Made by a program: the position numbers and the translations under genes. Shown piece after piece: positions 1-12,313 of a stretch of DNA of 64,000 nucleotides (position 1 is the stretch's first letter; every line of letters begins with the position of its first letter). Under the pieces are notes generated by a model. That model was not told where the DNA came from and searched no databases. It was given only the letters and a program-made list of their open reading frames with translations. The DNA comes from Merluccius polli (taxonomy: Eukaryota > Chordata > Actinopteri > Gadiformes > Merlucciidae), in contig JAOPHQ010005695.1 in NCBI GenBank assembly GCA_030340625.1, forward strand, positions 181,001 through 245,000, written 5' to 3'.

Positions 1-1068
1 CTGTCTTCTGGGGACTATACAAACAGTGCGGAGATTTGCATGCGGCTATCGGAGACGCCATCGCCTGTCACGCCTTGGCTATCACGCCTTGGCTGCTTCT
101 TTTGGGTTATGAAAAAAAGGGTAGGGGTGGGGGTTGGGGGGTGGGGAGGGGGCTTCTGAAGGCAGGTCTGAGTAAAAACAAGGGCTGCAAGACATGGTGA
201 CACGGGTTAGAGGTCATGCTGTATGTCATTGCAGTCTCTAATCTCAGGTTAGCAACCGTTTTCCCGATCACAATACGTAAACAAAACAAATCACTTCCTT
301 TGTGTGCTATCCAGTACATAAACTAATTGGAATCGACCAATCAGCTGCTTAATGTCATCTGGGGCCTGGCAAGAGACCAATCACAGAGCAACATAAAGGG
401 AATTTCACCCCCAAAAAGACAAAGACAGGTTTGTACCGCACACCTCGTACTACACCAGAGCTCAAATGAAAGCCTGGAGACAAATCACTTTTTCGTTCGT
501 TCTATTATTTGTGTATTTCAACGTTTCTGAGCTATGAGGGATGGGAGGAAGCTGGAGCAGATTAGAAGACTTGCTACCATAAAGACGGATGGATGGAGCA
601 TCACCGCTGGAAGAACAATCCATGTCTGCAATCAGCATCCCCTACCTCTATGTTACAGAGCTCTTAACACTGACATCTACCAATTCATTAAATGCACACG
701 CACACACAAACACACACACACGCACACAGTGTGTGTGTGTGTGTGTGTGTGTAGGTAGTGCCGCCAGAAAAAGCTAGGAAGAAAGGACAAAAGGACAAAA
801 AAACTGCTCGTCTTTTTTATTTATGATAGGCAGCTTCAGTGTGTGTGCTTATTTCTATGAGTGCCCATGTGTGTGTGTGTGGTGTCAACACAGCGGATAC
901 TCAAGATCATTCAGAGTTGCCAGGCACACGCACACACACACACCACACCTTGTCATCCTCAGTGTCTTGGCATGTGTACATGTGGTCCGCATCTTGGCGT
1001 GATGAACACAGGGGACCTGGTCTGTTATCTTCACCCTGCTGGACATCCACACCTACAGCCTTGTAGCA

Positions 1069-1119
1069 GCACACACACACACACACACACACACGCTAAC
1101 TTACACACAGGCACACATG

Positions 1120-1152
<33 letters not shown>

Positions 1153-1262
1153 GCGCACACACATACACATGCATGCACACGCCAACATACACACACGCAC
1201 GCACACACACACACACACATGCACACACACACACACACACACATACACATACACGCACATGG
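1069..1262. repeat. Compound (AC)n microsatellite
   Basis: Almost 200 bp of CA dinucleotides interrupted by GC and AT steps. It is open in several frames on both strands and codes for nothing recognisable. Confidence 0.9.
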
Positions 1263-1425
1263 TAAAGGTAAGCACAAGGCAAACCTCATCAGCATCCATT
1301 GTGTACGATCCAGTACACACACGCACACACATTATTCAGAATCGACTATCCGCTGCTCCATGCCATTGAGGCTTGGTGAAGGCTAATAGCAGAGCAATCA
1401 AAAGTTAATTTCAGAGCTGCATGCA

Positions 1426-1466
<41 letters not shown>

Positions 1467-1542
1467 TCAACTAGTAATTCCCTGCAGGACACCTGTTCCT
1501 CTCCACCATGCATGGCGCATTCAAAACACAAACACGCAGTAC

Positions 1543-1615
1543 ACTCTTCTATATCTTCTGTGGTCCTATCTTCTATATCTTCTGTGGTCCTATCTTCTAT
1601 ATCTTCTGCGGTCCT
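1543..1615 (+). repeat. 24-bp tandem repeat, three copies
   Basis: A unit reading tcttctatatcttctgyggt plus ccta is repeated three times with one substitution. It lies in non-coding DNA. Confidence 0.85.
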
Positions 1616-2102
1616 ATGCTCTGACGGGAGGCGCAAGGGGAGCAGGTGCTCAGATGCACAGAGGGAAGACCCCTGTTATCATCTCCCCTTCCAAAATAGA
1701 CCATCCATCTTGTCCACCCCCCCCCCCCCCCCCCCCCCCCACTTCACCAGTCACGTCTCTCTCTCCCCGATCATCCTCCGTCTCTCTTCGGTTTTTTTCT
1801 TCCTTGTTGCTCACTGGCGACAGTTAGTAACCCACCATCTGTTATCTGCTTTTGTGCTCCTCCTAATCGCTTTCACTTGCTTGTTCAACACCCCCCCTGA
1901 CACACACACACACACACACACCCCTCCTCAAAGGCTCTTATTCTCCCCCCCCCCCCCCCCCCCCCATCTCTCTCTCTGTCTCTCTCTCTCTCGACCGCCC
2001 TCCTGCACTTCTGTTCAGCCAAGTTGCTGCTGTGTGCTTACTACCGTCCTGCAGGCAAACAGAATCTCCAGTCTGCTTATACACCCCACTCACAGTGTAT
2101 GA

Positions 2103-2141
<39 letters not shown>

Positions 2142-2381
2142 TCCCAAATTGCACTCGTCTCACACAGAGTGATGGATGGAGAGAGTGAAGATGGCTTGCA
2201 ACATGGACACCACGCAGCCTTGCGATTGTTCCACCTTATTTTATTTGATGACACAGTTTTGCACGCGCTCCCATCCACAATAATTATTACAATAAATATA
2301 CAGCGCAGCAGGCAGCTGCTAATCACTGGGGAAGGCTTGCCAGCGACTCCACAGTCTCTCCATAACCATGTTACCCCTCAC

Positions 2382-2412
<31 letters not shown>

Positions 2413-2921
2413 CCACACTTTTAAACGCTACAGACGCCACACATCGAGAACAGTGTGTTTTTACATCAACATGGACACAGTATGTATGTAGTATATAGTA
2501 TATACTATATACTATATGGTATATAGTATATACCTGTGAAGTCTAGATGGATGTGTCCTGAGAACGGGTCGATCCTCCATCTGAGTTCCATGTGTTTGAC
2601 CCCATGTCTCTCCCCCATGTCTCCCTCCATGTCTTCCCCCATGTCCCCCCCCCCCCCCCCCCATGTCTCTCCCCCATGTCTCCCTCCATGTCTTCCCCCA
2701 TGTCTCTCCCTCCATGTCATTTCCGTCACGGTAAAGGTACGGGATGTGATGCATGTCTGCAGACTCCGAGTCTGGTGGGGGGGGGGGGGGGGGGGGGGAA
2801 TCTCGGTCGCCATGGTAACTCGTGGACTAACCCCACGTGGTTACCTGGGTTTTCCCACCTTTACTCTTCTTCCCTCTACTCGACCACCATCATCACCACC
2901 ATCATCATCACCACCTCCACC

Positions 2922-3164
2922 TCAGCAGCTCAGGATCTTGATGAAGGCGCGGCGGAACTCGATGTTGAAGGTGGTGTAGATGACGGGGGTTGAGGGCGCT
3001 GTTGACGTAGCCCAGCCAGGTGACGGCGCTGTACAGGGTGGGCGGGATGTAGCACGTGCTGCAGTGGGTGTTCAGGATGTGGGTGACGAAGAAGGGCAGC
3101 CAGCAGATGAGGAACACCCCTGCAGAGAGCAGAAGGGGGGGGGGGGGGTGAGGAGAGAGCAGAG

Positions 3165-3202
<38 letters not shown>

Positions 3203-3368
3203 GAGAGAGCAGAAGGGGGGGGGGGGGGTGAGGGGAGAGAGAGAGCAGGGGGGGGGGGGGGGAGGGGAGAGAGTGAGCAGAGGGGGGGGGGGGGGGGGGG
3301 GGGGTGAGGGGGGGGGGGGGGGTGAGGAGAGAGAGCAGAGGGGGGGGGGGGAGAGAGAGCAGAGGGGT

Positions 3369-3400
<32 letters not shown>

Positions 3401-6400
3401 GTGAAGGGGAAATGGAATTGACGACCGTAAATGAAAAATACATAAATGAATAAATAAAAAAATAAATATATATTTTTTTATTTTTATATTTTAAAAACGC
3501 ATAAAAGGTGATGTGGGAGGTGGTGGGTCGGTGAAGCGGAGGGGGAGCAAACACAAAAATATAACAATAAAAAAAGTATGAATAGAGTGGGAAGCCACAG
3601 AGAGGAGGAGAGAAGGGGAGGAGAGGAGAGAATGATAGGAGAGAAGGAGAGGAGGAGAGGAGGAGAGAAGGGGAGGAGGAGAGAAGGATAGGAGGAGAGA
3701 AGGGGAGGAGGAGAGAAGGAGATGAGGCGAGAAGGAGAGAAGGAGAGAAGGATAGGAGGAGAGAAGGGGAGGAGGAGAGAAGGAGATGAGGCGAGAAGGA
3801 GAGAAGGATAGGAGGAGAGAAGGGGAGGAGGAGAGAAGGAGAGGAGGGGAGGAGAGAACGTAAGCATTACAGTGGTGCAGTCACAACAATAAACAATCCA
3901 TAGCTTCTCCATAAGAGATCCAGGCGTTTTTTTAAAGAGAAAGTAACCGTCGGTGTAAAACGGGAATAAAAAATACAAAATAAATAAATACACAATAAAA
4001 ATAAATAAATACAACCAGAACTTTGGCTGGAGTTCGATTGGCTCTGGCTCCAGAGGCAGCTGGCCAGTGGGCTTGGCGTCGTGGAGCCATGTGACACGCG
4101 TGTGCCACGCTCGCTTCACTCTAATTAAGCAGACACCTCTAATTATTGTCACCGTCCCGAGGGGGGGGGGGGGGGGGGGGGGGCCGGATGGAGCCGGTTG
4201 GAGCTGGACGCTGGGGGGAGGGGGGGGGGGGGTGATAACTGGAGCGTGTTGGACGTGTGTCGGGTTTACAGACTACACTGCGGTCCTACTAGTGCTGAGT
4301 GGGGACTCATTCAGACATCATAGCTGTCCCAATTCAGGGGCTGCATGCTTCGAAGTACGCGGCCTTCGAAGGCGACTCCTTCTGAGGGACCTTCGAAGGA
4401 CGCATCAACCGTTGTTAAATGAGGCGGTCTAGCCTTCGAAGCATTTTCTGGTTGCGTCACCAGCCGCGTCACCGGCCGTCAGTTGGCAGTAACGTAGCCA
4501 TTGCCTGTCAGTTTGTCGTCAGTTGAAAAACAGACCGAAGTTCTAATAAAGCAAAAAATGATCATAATAATGATAATAATGAAGTATAACATATAATAGT
4601 GATAATCATAAACGTAGCTCTTTATTCAATCCAATCGTTTAACTAGAGTTTGCAGTTTTACAGTCTGGAAATAAAGCAGGGATAATAAAAGTAATGAAAT
4701 ATAAGTAATTAGTAAAAGTATAAGTAGTAATAAGTAAAAGTAATTAAATATAAACCCAATACTTATTACATTTAAATATAAATTAATCGCCGCTTGGTGT
4801 CGCCATTGTTATTTTCCCGCCACTGAGCAGCGGCGCGCAAAGGATCTTGGGATACGCGAGGCCGCGAAGGATAGTTGCGGCGCATCCTCCAAAAAGAGGG
4901 AAAAGAAGGACGCATTTGAAGGCTGCATTTGAAGGAGCCTTCGAATTGGGACAGCCTTCGCGCGGCGTTGTGACGTAATCGGCCTTCGAATGCGCGCTTC
5001 GAAGGATGCAGCCCCTGAATTGGGACACAGCTCATGTGTCTGTGTGTCTGTATTTGTCCCCATTTAACAACACTAACTCACTAAAATGAGCAGGTTGGGC
5101 GGAGACATCTTGCTGAGGGCTGCAGGTCAGGCAGCCAGGAATTGATTTCACGGGGGGTTTGATTAAGTTTCAGAAACATCATTTGTGGATTTAGAATATG
5201 TTGCTGTTAATTTCTGTTTCCTATACACACACACCGATGTGTGTAACATCCGTTTTCAAGGCTTAATTTCAATGAATGGCATATGTTGTGGCTGAAAATC
5301 ATCAAAGTCACGTTTCAAATTAATAACCCAAGGTCATTTCGATTTAAATTGAAAAAAAATGACAAAACGAAAGTGTAATTCTCGAATCTTGACACTCCCG
5401 ATACCAAAAATGTTCCTTTTTTTTGGGGGGGGGGGGGTTGAACCTGATACCCCCCCCCCCCCCCCCCCCAGCTATACCACAGGTAGATCGCAGACATTGG
5501 GGTTTGAGCCCAGATAATTTGGTCAAACACCATCACCCCTGACTGTGGAACCACAATGGCGCTAGACCACCCCCCTCTACTCACCCTGTACTCACCCAGC
5601 ACTATGGAGCTGGACCACCCCCCTCTACTCACCCTCTACTCACCCAGCACTATGGAGCTGGACCACCCCCCTCTACTCACCCTCTACTCACCCAGCACTA
5701 TGGCGCTAGACCACCCCCCTCTACTCACCCTGTACTCACCCAGCACTATGGAGCTGGACCACCCCCCTCTACTCACCCAGCACTATGGAGCTAGACCACC
5801 CTGGACCCTGTACTCACCCAGCACTATGGCCAGCATCTGGGTGGCCTTCCTCTCCCGGGCGTGCATGCTCCTGAAGTGTGGCTGGTGGTGGCGGGCGTGG
5901 CTCAGGGGCCGCAGGGCCGTGCGGGTCCGTCCGTTGGACACCTCCTTCACCTCGCAGTTCCTCCTCACCGACGGCCGCTCGCCGCTCCTCCGGGCCGCCG
6001 CCGCCGCCGCCTCCACCTCTTCGTCCTCCTCCTCCTCATCCTCCTCCTCCTCCTCCTCCACCTGCTCCAGGTCCAGATCGGTGCGGCCGCAGGAGGCGTG
6101 GCTGATGCTGCAGTAGTTGTTGGTGTCCACCGGGGGCAGCGGCGAGCTGTCCACCGGGACCGTCTTGGGGCGCTTGCGTCGGAGGCACATGGACAGCAGG
6201 TTGGACCTGGGCGGTCCGGCGGGCTCCTCGGTCCCCTGCTGGGACAAATAAATCGCGCCATCACGTCTGAACACATCAAGGCCCCATTTTCCTTCCTCCA
6301 AACACGCGTTTCCAGCCAGTGCGGCGTTCGCCTTCTCCAACTAATTATTTACACTCGCGCAGACGGGCACATACTCAGATATGACTTTGTGTACAGCCCT

Positions 6401-6409
6401 CACATCTGT

Positions 6410-6443
<34 letters not shown>

Positions 6444-8795
6444 ACTGTGCCTCAGATCCCCCCCCCCTTCTGCATCCAGGAGGTTTCGAACCGTCTGCTC
6501 CTACTTGAAGTAGTCGGTGAGTTATGCAGGTGTCGGTGTGACAAATACAGTGAGATGATGCCCAGAGATATTTTCCAGCTTTTTTTCCCCTTTCTTCTTA
6601 ACTTTATTGTTGTTGTTTTGTTTCAGAAGGTTTGCATATTTTCAGCACATTTTAAGGACTGCCGGGCTTAACGCACTCCTCCGTCGACCCACCCAACACG
6701 TGCGCGTACAGACGGGCCAAGCGCCACACAAGATGAGAGCAGAGCTAGCCAACAGACTGCTGACAGATGATAGAATAAAGCAGCAAACTACATTACTTCA
6801 TTATCATAATTTGTTTGGCAGAATTTCCTGCACACAGCACAAAACAAAACTGATTTCACACACACACACACACTTACCACTTTAATTCTGATGGGTGATA
6901 GATCTGTTTTCACATTAGGTGCCTCTTGTAGGCAAGTCTCCTAAGAGAGGGGGGGGGGGGGAATACAAATGCAAATAATGTTTACAATATAAAAGCAAGT
7001 GTAAATCTGCCACTGCCACCCACTCACCCACCCAAAATGTAAAACTTTTAACACAATTCTCTGTGGCAATTCTAAAAATATCTTAACTGCATGACTGTCT
7101 TCACGCTTCCTGTTAAAGGGGCAGTGAGCCCTAACCCTAACCCTAAAAAATGTTTTAAACATGGTAATGTCTTATATGATCGTCAACATAGTTTGCCATT
7201 TTGTCTCTGTTCCTAAACAGGAGTATAATCCTATGTGTTTGCCAGTCTCCGCCAACCAGTTTCAACTTTCCACTCTGCGCAGATGGCGTTATTGTGGTGA
7301 CATCGAAGTGCCTTTTGGGATACACTTCGACGTCACGGTGAAGGGACACCGGCTGTGGGTGTGGATGTGTGTGGATGTGTGCAGCGGTTGACGTCCCAGA
7401 GAGGGTTAAGCTTCAAATTCGAGCTGAACCAGGGCATATTCAACCACTTTAATATAAAAAAGAGCCACTCCCATTCTGAATTGTGTGTCTATATAAAAAA
7501 AAATGATGGATTGATAAAAACCAAGCAATGGTCCCCCAGCAGTCTCCTCCACTGAAACAACGGCACAATGGCCGCTGTATATCCAGAGTTTTATTACAAC
7601 TCTGTCAGCCCTCTGGGCCTCAAAACCTCACCGCTGCCAAAACTAAAATAATAATGATAAAATGCAAACAAAAACAATGTCCAAACCTGTCATACTAGGG
7701 AAATAGAAAAACCTTTTCAGCGTCTGACGGAGTACATTTATTTTCAGCCAACCATTTTCAAAATTAATGATTTGGATACATTTACGACACTACTATTTTC
7801 TATCCAAAAGGGACGTACAGCTGTTGTTACATGTCATTAAAAAGCTGTTCGGGGTCATCTTGCTTAATAATGCCTACAGGTAGACTGTAGACATTGGGGT
7901 TCAAATCTCAATTTTTTTCAGCTGGGAGTCAAACAGCCAACCACATAGCTGCCTCAGGATTCCCGAGGCCTCGTCATCCAAAGTCATAATTGGCCTACCG
8001 CAGAGAGGGGGGACACCCCAGGCCGGACCTTGCCACTGGCCTGGCGGAAGGCGATCCTCTTCCTGCGCATCCTGAGGAAGATGTAGATGCGGATGTAGAC
8101 CAGCAGGGTGATGATGAAGGGCAGGTAGAAGGACACCACAGAGGAGTAGATCACAAAATCCGGGTTGGAGATGGAGCAGACCGTGGGGTCGTCTGATTGG
8201 TCGGGGAGAAGAAGGGAGGGGGGGATCAAATCGTGTGGTTTTCAACAGCAACACAAAGTGCTTTAGGGCCGATCACACAGAACCAAGTGGCGACAGACGC
8301 AACACACCCAGCAGAAAACACCCAGCAGAGCGCTTTGTGAGGACCCATTAGAGAACCTGTGGAGCGGGGCTGCGTGTGCAATTGTGCCATTTAAAAATGT
8401 TTAAACTCATTTTAAATGGATTTAGACGGTCTGTTTTAATAGTCTAGTCTTTCGGTCCCAATTTTAACTCTTATTCTCAACGATATCCATGCTCGTAGAA
8501 TGATTTGAGAAGTCATTTTCTTCTTCTTCTTCGTTGAACGAGTGCATTGCTGCTTTCCGCTACGCATTTTGTCGCCACCCAATGTTGTCACCAAGTTGTC
8601 TTTTTCAAGCGGAAATTATGTACGTGTTTATTTGCATATAGGGCAGGGGAAGTGAGAGCCGGTCTCAGAGACGCGCGCGGAGCCACATTTTACTACCAAG
8701 TGTGAACTGACGTACTTGGAGCCGTCACCAACACCACATGTAAATACCAGGTGGGAACAGCGAGCCTCACCCTAATCACTAGCCTTCAGCATATG

Positions 8796-8827
<32 letters not shown>

Positions 8828-9563
8828 AGGTCTCTCATGGTTGAGAGACCTGCGCCATGATTTTACCAGCTCCACATTCTCCCAAGAACCACACAATGTG
8901 AATCTACTGATCTACACTTGAGTAGAAATACATAATTTAGTTTTTTTATATTGAAGTGTTTAATATTCAAATGACATTACTTGGTGCCAGTAAAAAAAAA
9001 ATGGAGCAAGATTAACACGCTGCATTATCAAATATTTTAGGGCACAGTCTAACCCATAAATACGCGTTAAGTGACATGAGATAGCAGACATGCAGCAAAT
9101 AGCAAAAGACAAACTGACAATGAATGACAATATATCGAGTGCAGACATGCAGACGTGAAGGCCTCGGCGTAAAACCATGCAGAGGAATCAGCCCTTTAAT
9201 GGCGTATTAATATTCATAGCACAGTCCAGTTTTACACTCCTTAGGGAACTAAATTAGGATGCCAAGATCCAACCGGTGGCGCTTTTTCCGTGATAACACA
9301 TCCTAATCAGGTTTCCAGGAAAGTGCCTTTCACCCAAGATAATGAACCGATCTCAGACTGAAATTAAAGAGAATAGGTGTGCAGGCGCTGACCACAGCTG
9401 TTTGAATGCATATTGCGCGTTAGTGCGGCGAACCGGACGTGATACTCCCTTAACCCCCCTCCCCCCCCCTTAACCTCACCCACTCACTTTGGCTCAATCA
9501 ATAGGTCACATCACCCCTGGTCACACAGAAAGATGGAAACAGGGTCGCATGATGATGATAATG

Positions 9564-9614
<51 letters not shown>

Positions 9615-11000
9615 TGTGTGTCTGTGTGTCTGTGTGTGTGTCTTCTGATCTTCTGTTTCATTGCAAGGAACTGCAATCCGAGAGGGACGCCTGGCGAAAG
9701 TACCTCCATGTAAGTGAGAGTTATGCATATAAAGGGGAGATTGTGTGTGTGTGTGTACGTAATGCACACGAGATATACCGGTATATATATCTCTCTACGA
9801 ATTGTAGATGTTTGTTTAATAGGATCCTATTAGCATCCTACGTTACAGAGAGGAAATTTGAGGACGATGGCAAATTAGTTCAGTTTGCACATTTCCTTGT
9901 ATTTTTAGCTTTTGTTTATTATTGATTTATGTTTCTTTATTTTTATATACATCATCAAGGTCATTATGGACTGCAGCGTCCCATTTATATGGTCTGTATG
10001 ACGTCGTTCCTGTAGGGTTGAATTTGTCTGTTTGAGTTTGACAGCCCAACCATAAACTTTCATTCATTTTTTATGATGCAGCATTTGACCTGGAAAACGC
10101 GGAGAAACAGCATCTTTAATATATGTGTGTGGATATAAAATGGGCTTCTGTCGAGATGATGGCCCTGCTTCCACCTTCGCCTTCACCTGCACCTTAACAC
10201 CTGTGATCTTGACGCCCCCCCCTCCCTTGCTCACCTGTGGTGTTCAATCCAAACAGCAGGGGGCAGGAGACGGCGAAGGCCAGGATCCATACAGCAGCGA
10301 TCATGAGGGAAACCCGCTTCCTGGAGCTCTGGGTGGTGTTGTAGAGGACGGGCATTACCACTGCTGTGTACCTGCAGAGAGAGAGAGAGAGACACACACA
10401 CACACACACATGCACACACACACACAGACGCACGCACATACACACACACACACCCACACAGAGTTCAAGTTATACTGGGATGAAACAGACCGAATCCCCC
10501 CCAACCTTTCCCAGGGGTTTAAAGATGTCAAGACTTTCATACATGAAAACATCTTTCAATTCATGAATGTATTCCCCCCCCCCCCCCCCCCCCCCCCGCC
10601 ACATGGAGACAGAAAGCCAGAACTATCAAGGGACATCCAGACAAAGTGTGCAGCAGTGTGGTCCTTCGGTTGGGACTAGAGCAAGGACACGTTTCATTCG
10701 TTATCTCCATGGTTACGACCCACGCCAACTTTGTGCTACTTTTTTGAAGCCAGTACCGTCGTTGCGTATGAGCGCTATAATAAGCGATGTTGTATATGAA
10801 AAGCACCACGCACCGTGGCGTTATGCTATGAGTGTCCGAGGAGCTTAACGCTCTCTCGGACGCGGCCGTCGACATCAACCGCTGCCCAGACGGAGCTTAA
10901 AACAAACACACACACCACCACCGTATGATTGTGACGTTGGAGGGACACCTTGGAGGCACTTCGACGTCACCAGAAGAACACAACTTGAGTTCAGAGCAGA

Positions 11001-11075
<75 letters not shown>

Positions 11076-11491
11076 TGGCGGAGACGAAAAACATAGGATT
11101 TTACACCTGTTTTCTCTAAATGACGGTCTTATTTTAGTAACAGTGACAAAATGGCATGCTACGATGTTGAAGATCATATAAGACATATAAAACATTACCA
11201 TGTTTAAAACAAAAAAAACTAATTTGGGTTCACTGCCCCTTTAAGAAAGAGAGACTATTCTCCTGATCCGGAGAAGGCTTGAAAAAATAATAGTGAAAAA
11301 AAAATTAAAAAGGTTAGTAGGGTTGCTCAGAATGTAAAATGACTATAACCTTAAGAAACACCAATACGGCTGGCTGAACCAACAACCCTCTGCGTACAAG
11401 ATAATTATATTCAGCTGTTACACCAGCAGAGCTTGAATTTAACAAACAATCAAGCATGTACGTGTGTGTACGTATGTGTACGTGTGTGTGT

Positions 11492-11536
<45 letters not shown>

Positions 11537-12282
11537 TGTGTGTGTGTGTTTCTGCTAAGAATGTCTAATGAGTCTCACAGGGTTCAGTAGTCACTGAAAA
11601 ACATTAATTACATTCAAACAGTCATTACGTCGGTCGCGACCCCAACATGTGACTTTATGGTACTGGAGCCAGAGAAAACTGTCATAAATGTTTACCCTCA
11701 TCACAATAATTATTCTCCTCCTTCTCCAGGCTAAACAAAGGTTACAGAGAGGGGTGACCCAACAGAGAAAAATAATGACAAAAACGACTCCCTCCCTCCC
11801 TCCGCTTGACTGTTCCCTGTTGTTCATCTTTCCCCTCTCCCCCTCCCCCCCCCCCCCCTTCTCTTTCCGTCTCTCTCTTACCCCTCCCTCCCTCCTTCCC
11901 TCCCTCCCTCCGCTTGGCTGTTCCCTGTTGTTCATCCTCTGTTCGTTCTCGGCTGCCTGGCCTCTGTTCCGGCTATTTAGGTGTTTAAGGACACGCCAAG
12001 GAGAAAGCCAAAGAAGCGACGGCGGCGGCGGCGGCGGCGGCGGCTGGATCCTGTGTCATAAGAGGGACTGATACTCTAAACCCGACACTCGGAAACCAAA
12101 CGGCTGAATCTGAGCCCAATGACACAGACTATCCGAGCCAATGGCACGTAAACATCATAAAAGACCATCATTAGTTTCATTACTGCTAGTAGCCACCGCT
12201 TCGAGTGGTTAAGGGGGTTACAACAGTCACCAGTCGGTGAGATGAGATTCAACTCACTTCAATTTTGAACAGGACTGACTGA

Positions 12283-12313
<31 letters not shown>

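Larger units (their letters stand above)
1..2900. other. Microsatellite-rich flank beyond the 3' end of drd3
   Basis: No coding exon is recognised here. The stretch holds (AC)n/(GT)n tracts near 700-750, 1070-1250, 1428-1462 and 2104-2140, C homopolymers near 1717-1740, 1946-1965, 2381-2397 and 2647-2662, a G run near 2776-2798, and an AT-rich palindromic tract near 2487-2535. The many open frames across it come from repeats without internal stops. Part of it could be drd3 3' UTR, because the drd3 stop is at 2922 on the minus strand, but no clear polyadenylation site was identified. Confidence 0.7.

Noticed and set aside
861..1386. Several long open frames of alternating His/Thr or Cys/Val residues on both strands
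   Set aside because: They are translations of (AC)n/(GT)n microsatellites with no stops and no similarity to proteins. The same applies near 9530, 10200, 11000, 15400 and 24433.
5556..6116. Plus-strand open frame of 186 codons with repeated DHPPLLTLYSPST units
   Set aside because: It is the antisense of the drd3 exon 5 donor minisatellite and of the exon itself; the minus strand carries the real gene.
7128..7148. Telomere-like (ccctaa)n stretch
   Set aside because: Only about three units, inside an interspersed repeat. Similar short runs at 36020-36060 and 51900-51915 are also too short for an interstitial telomere.
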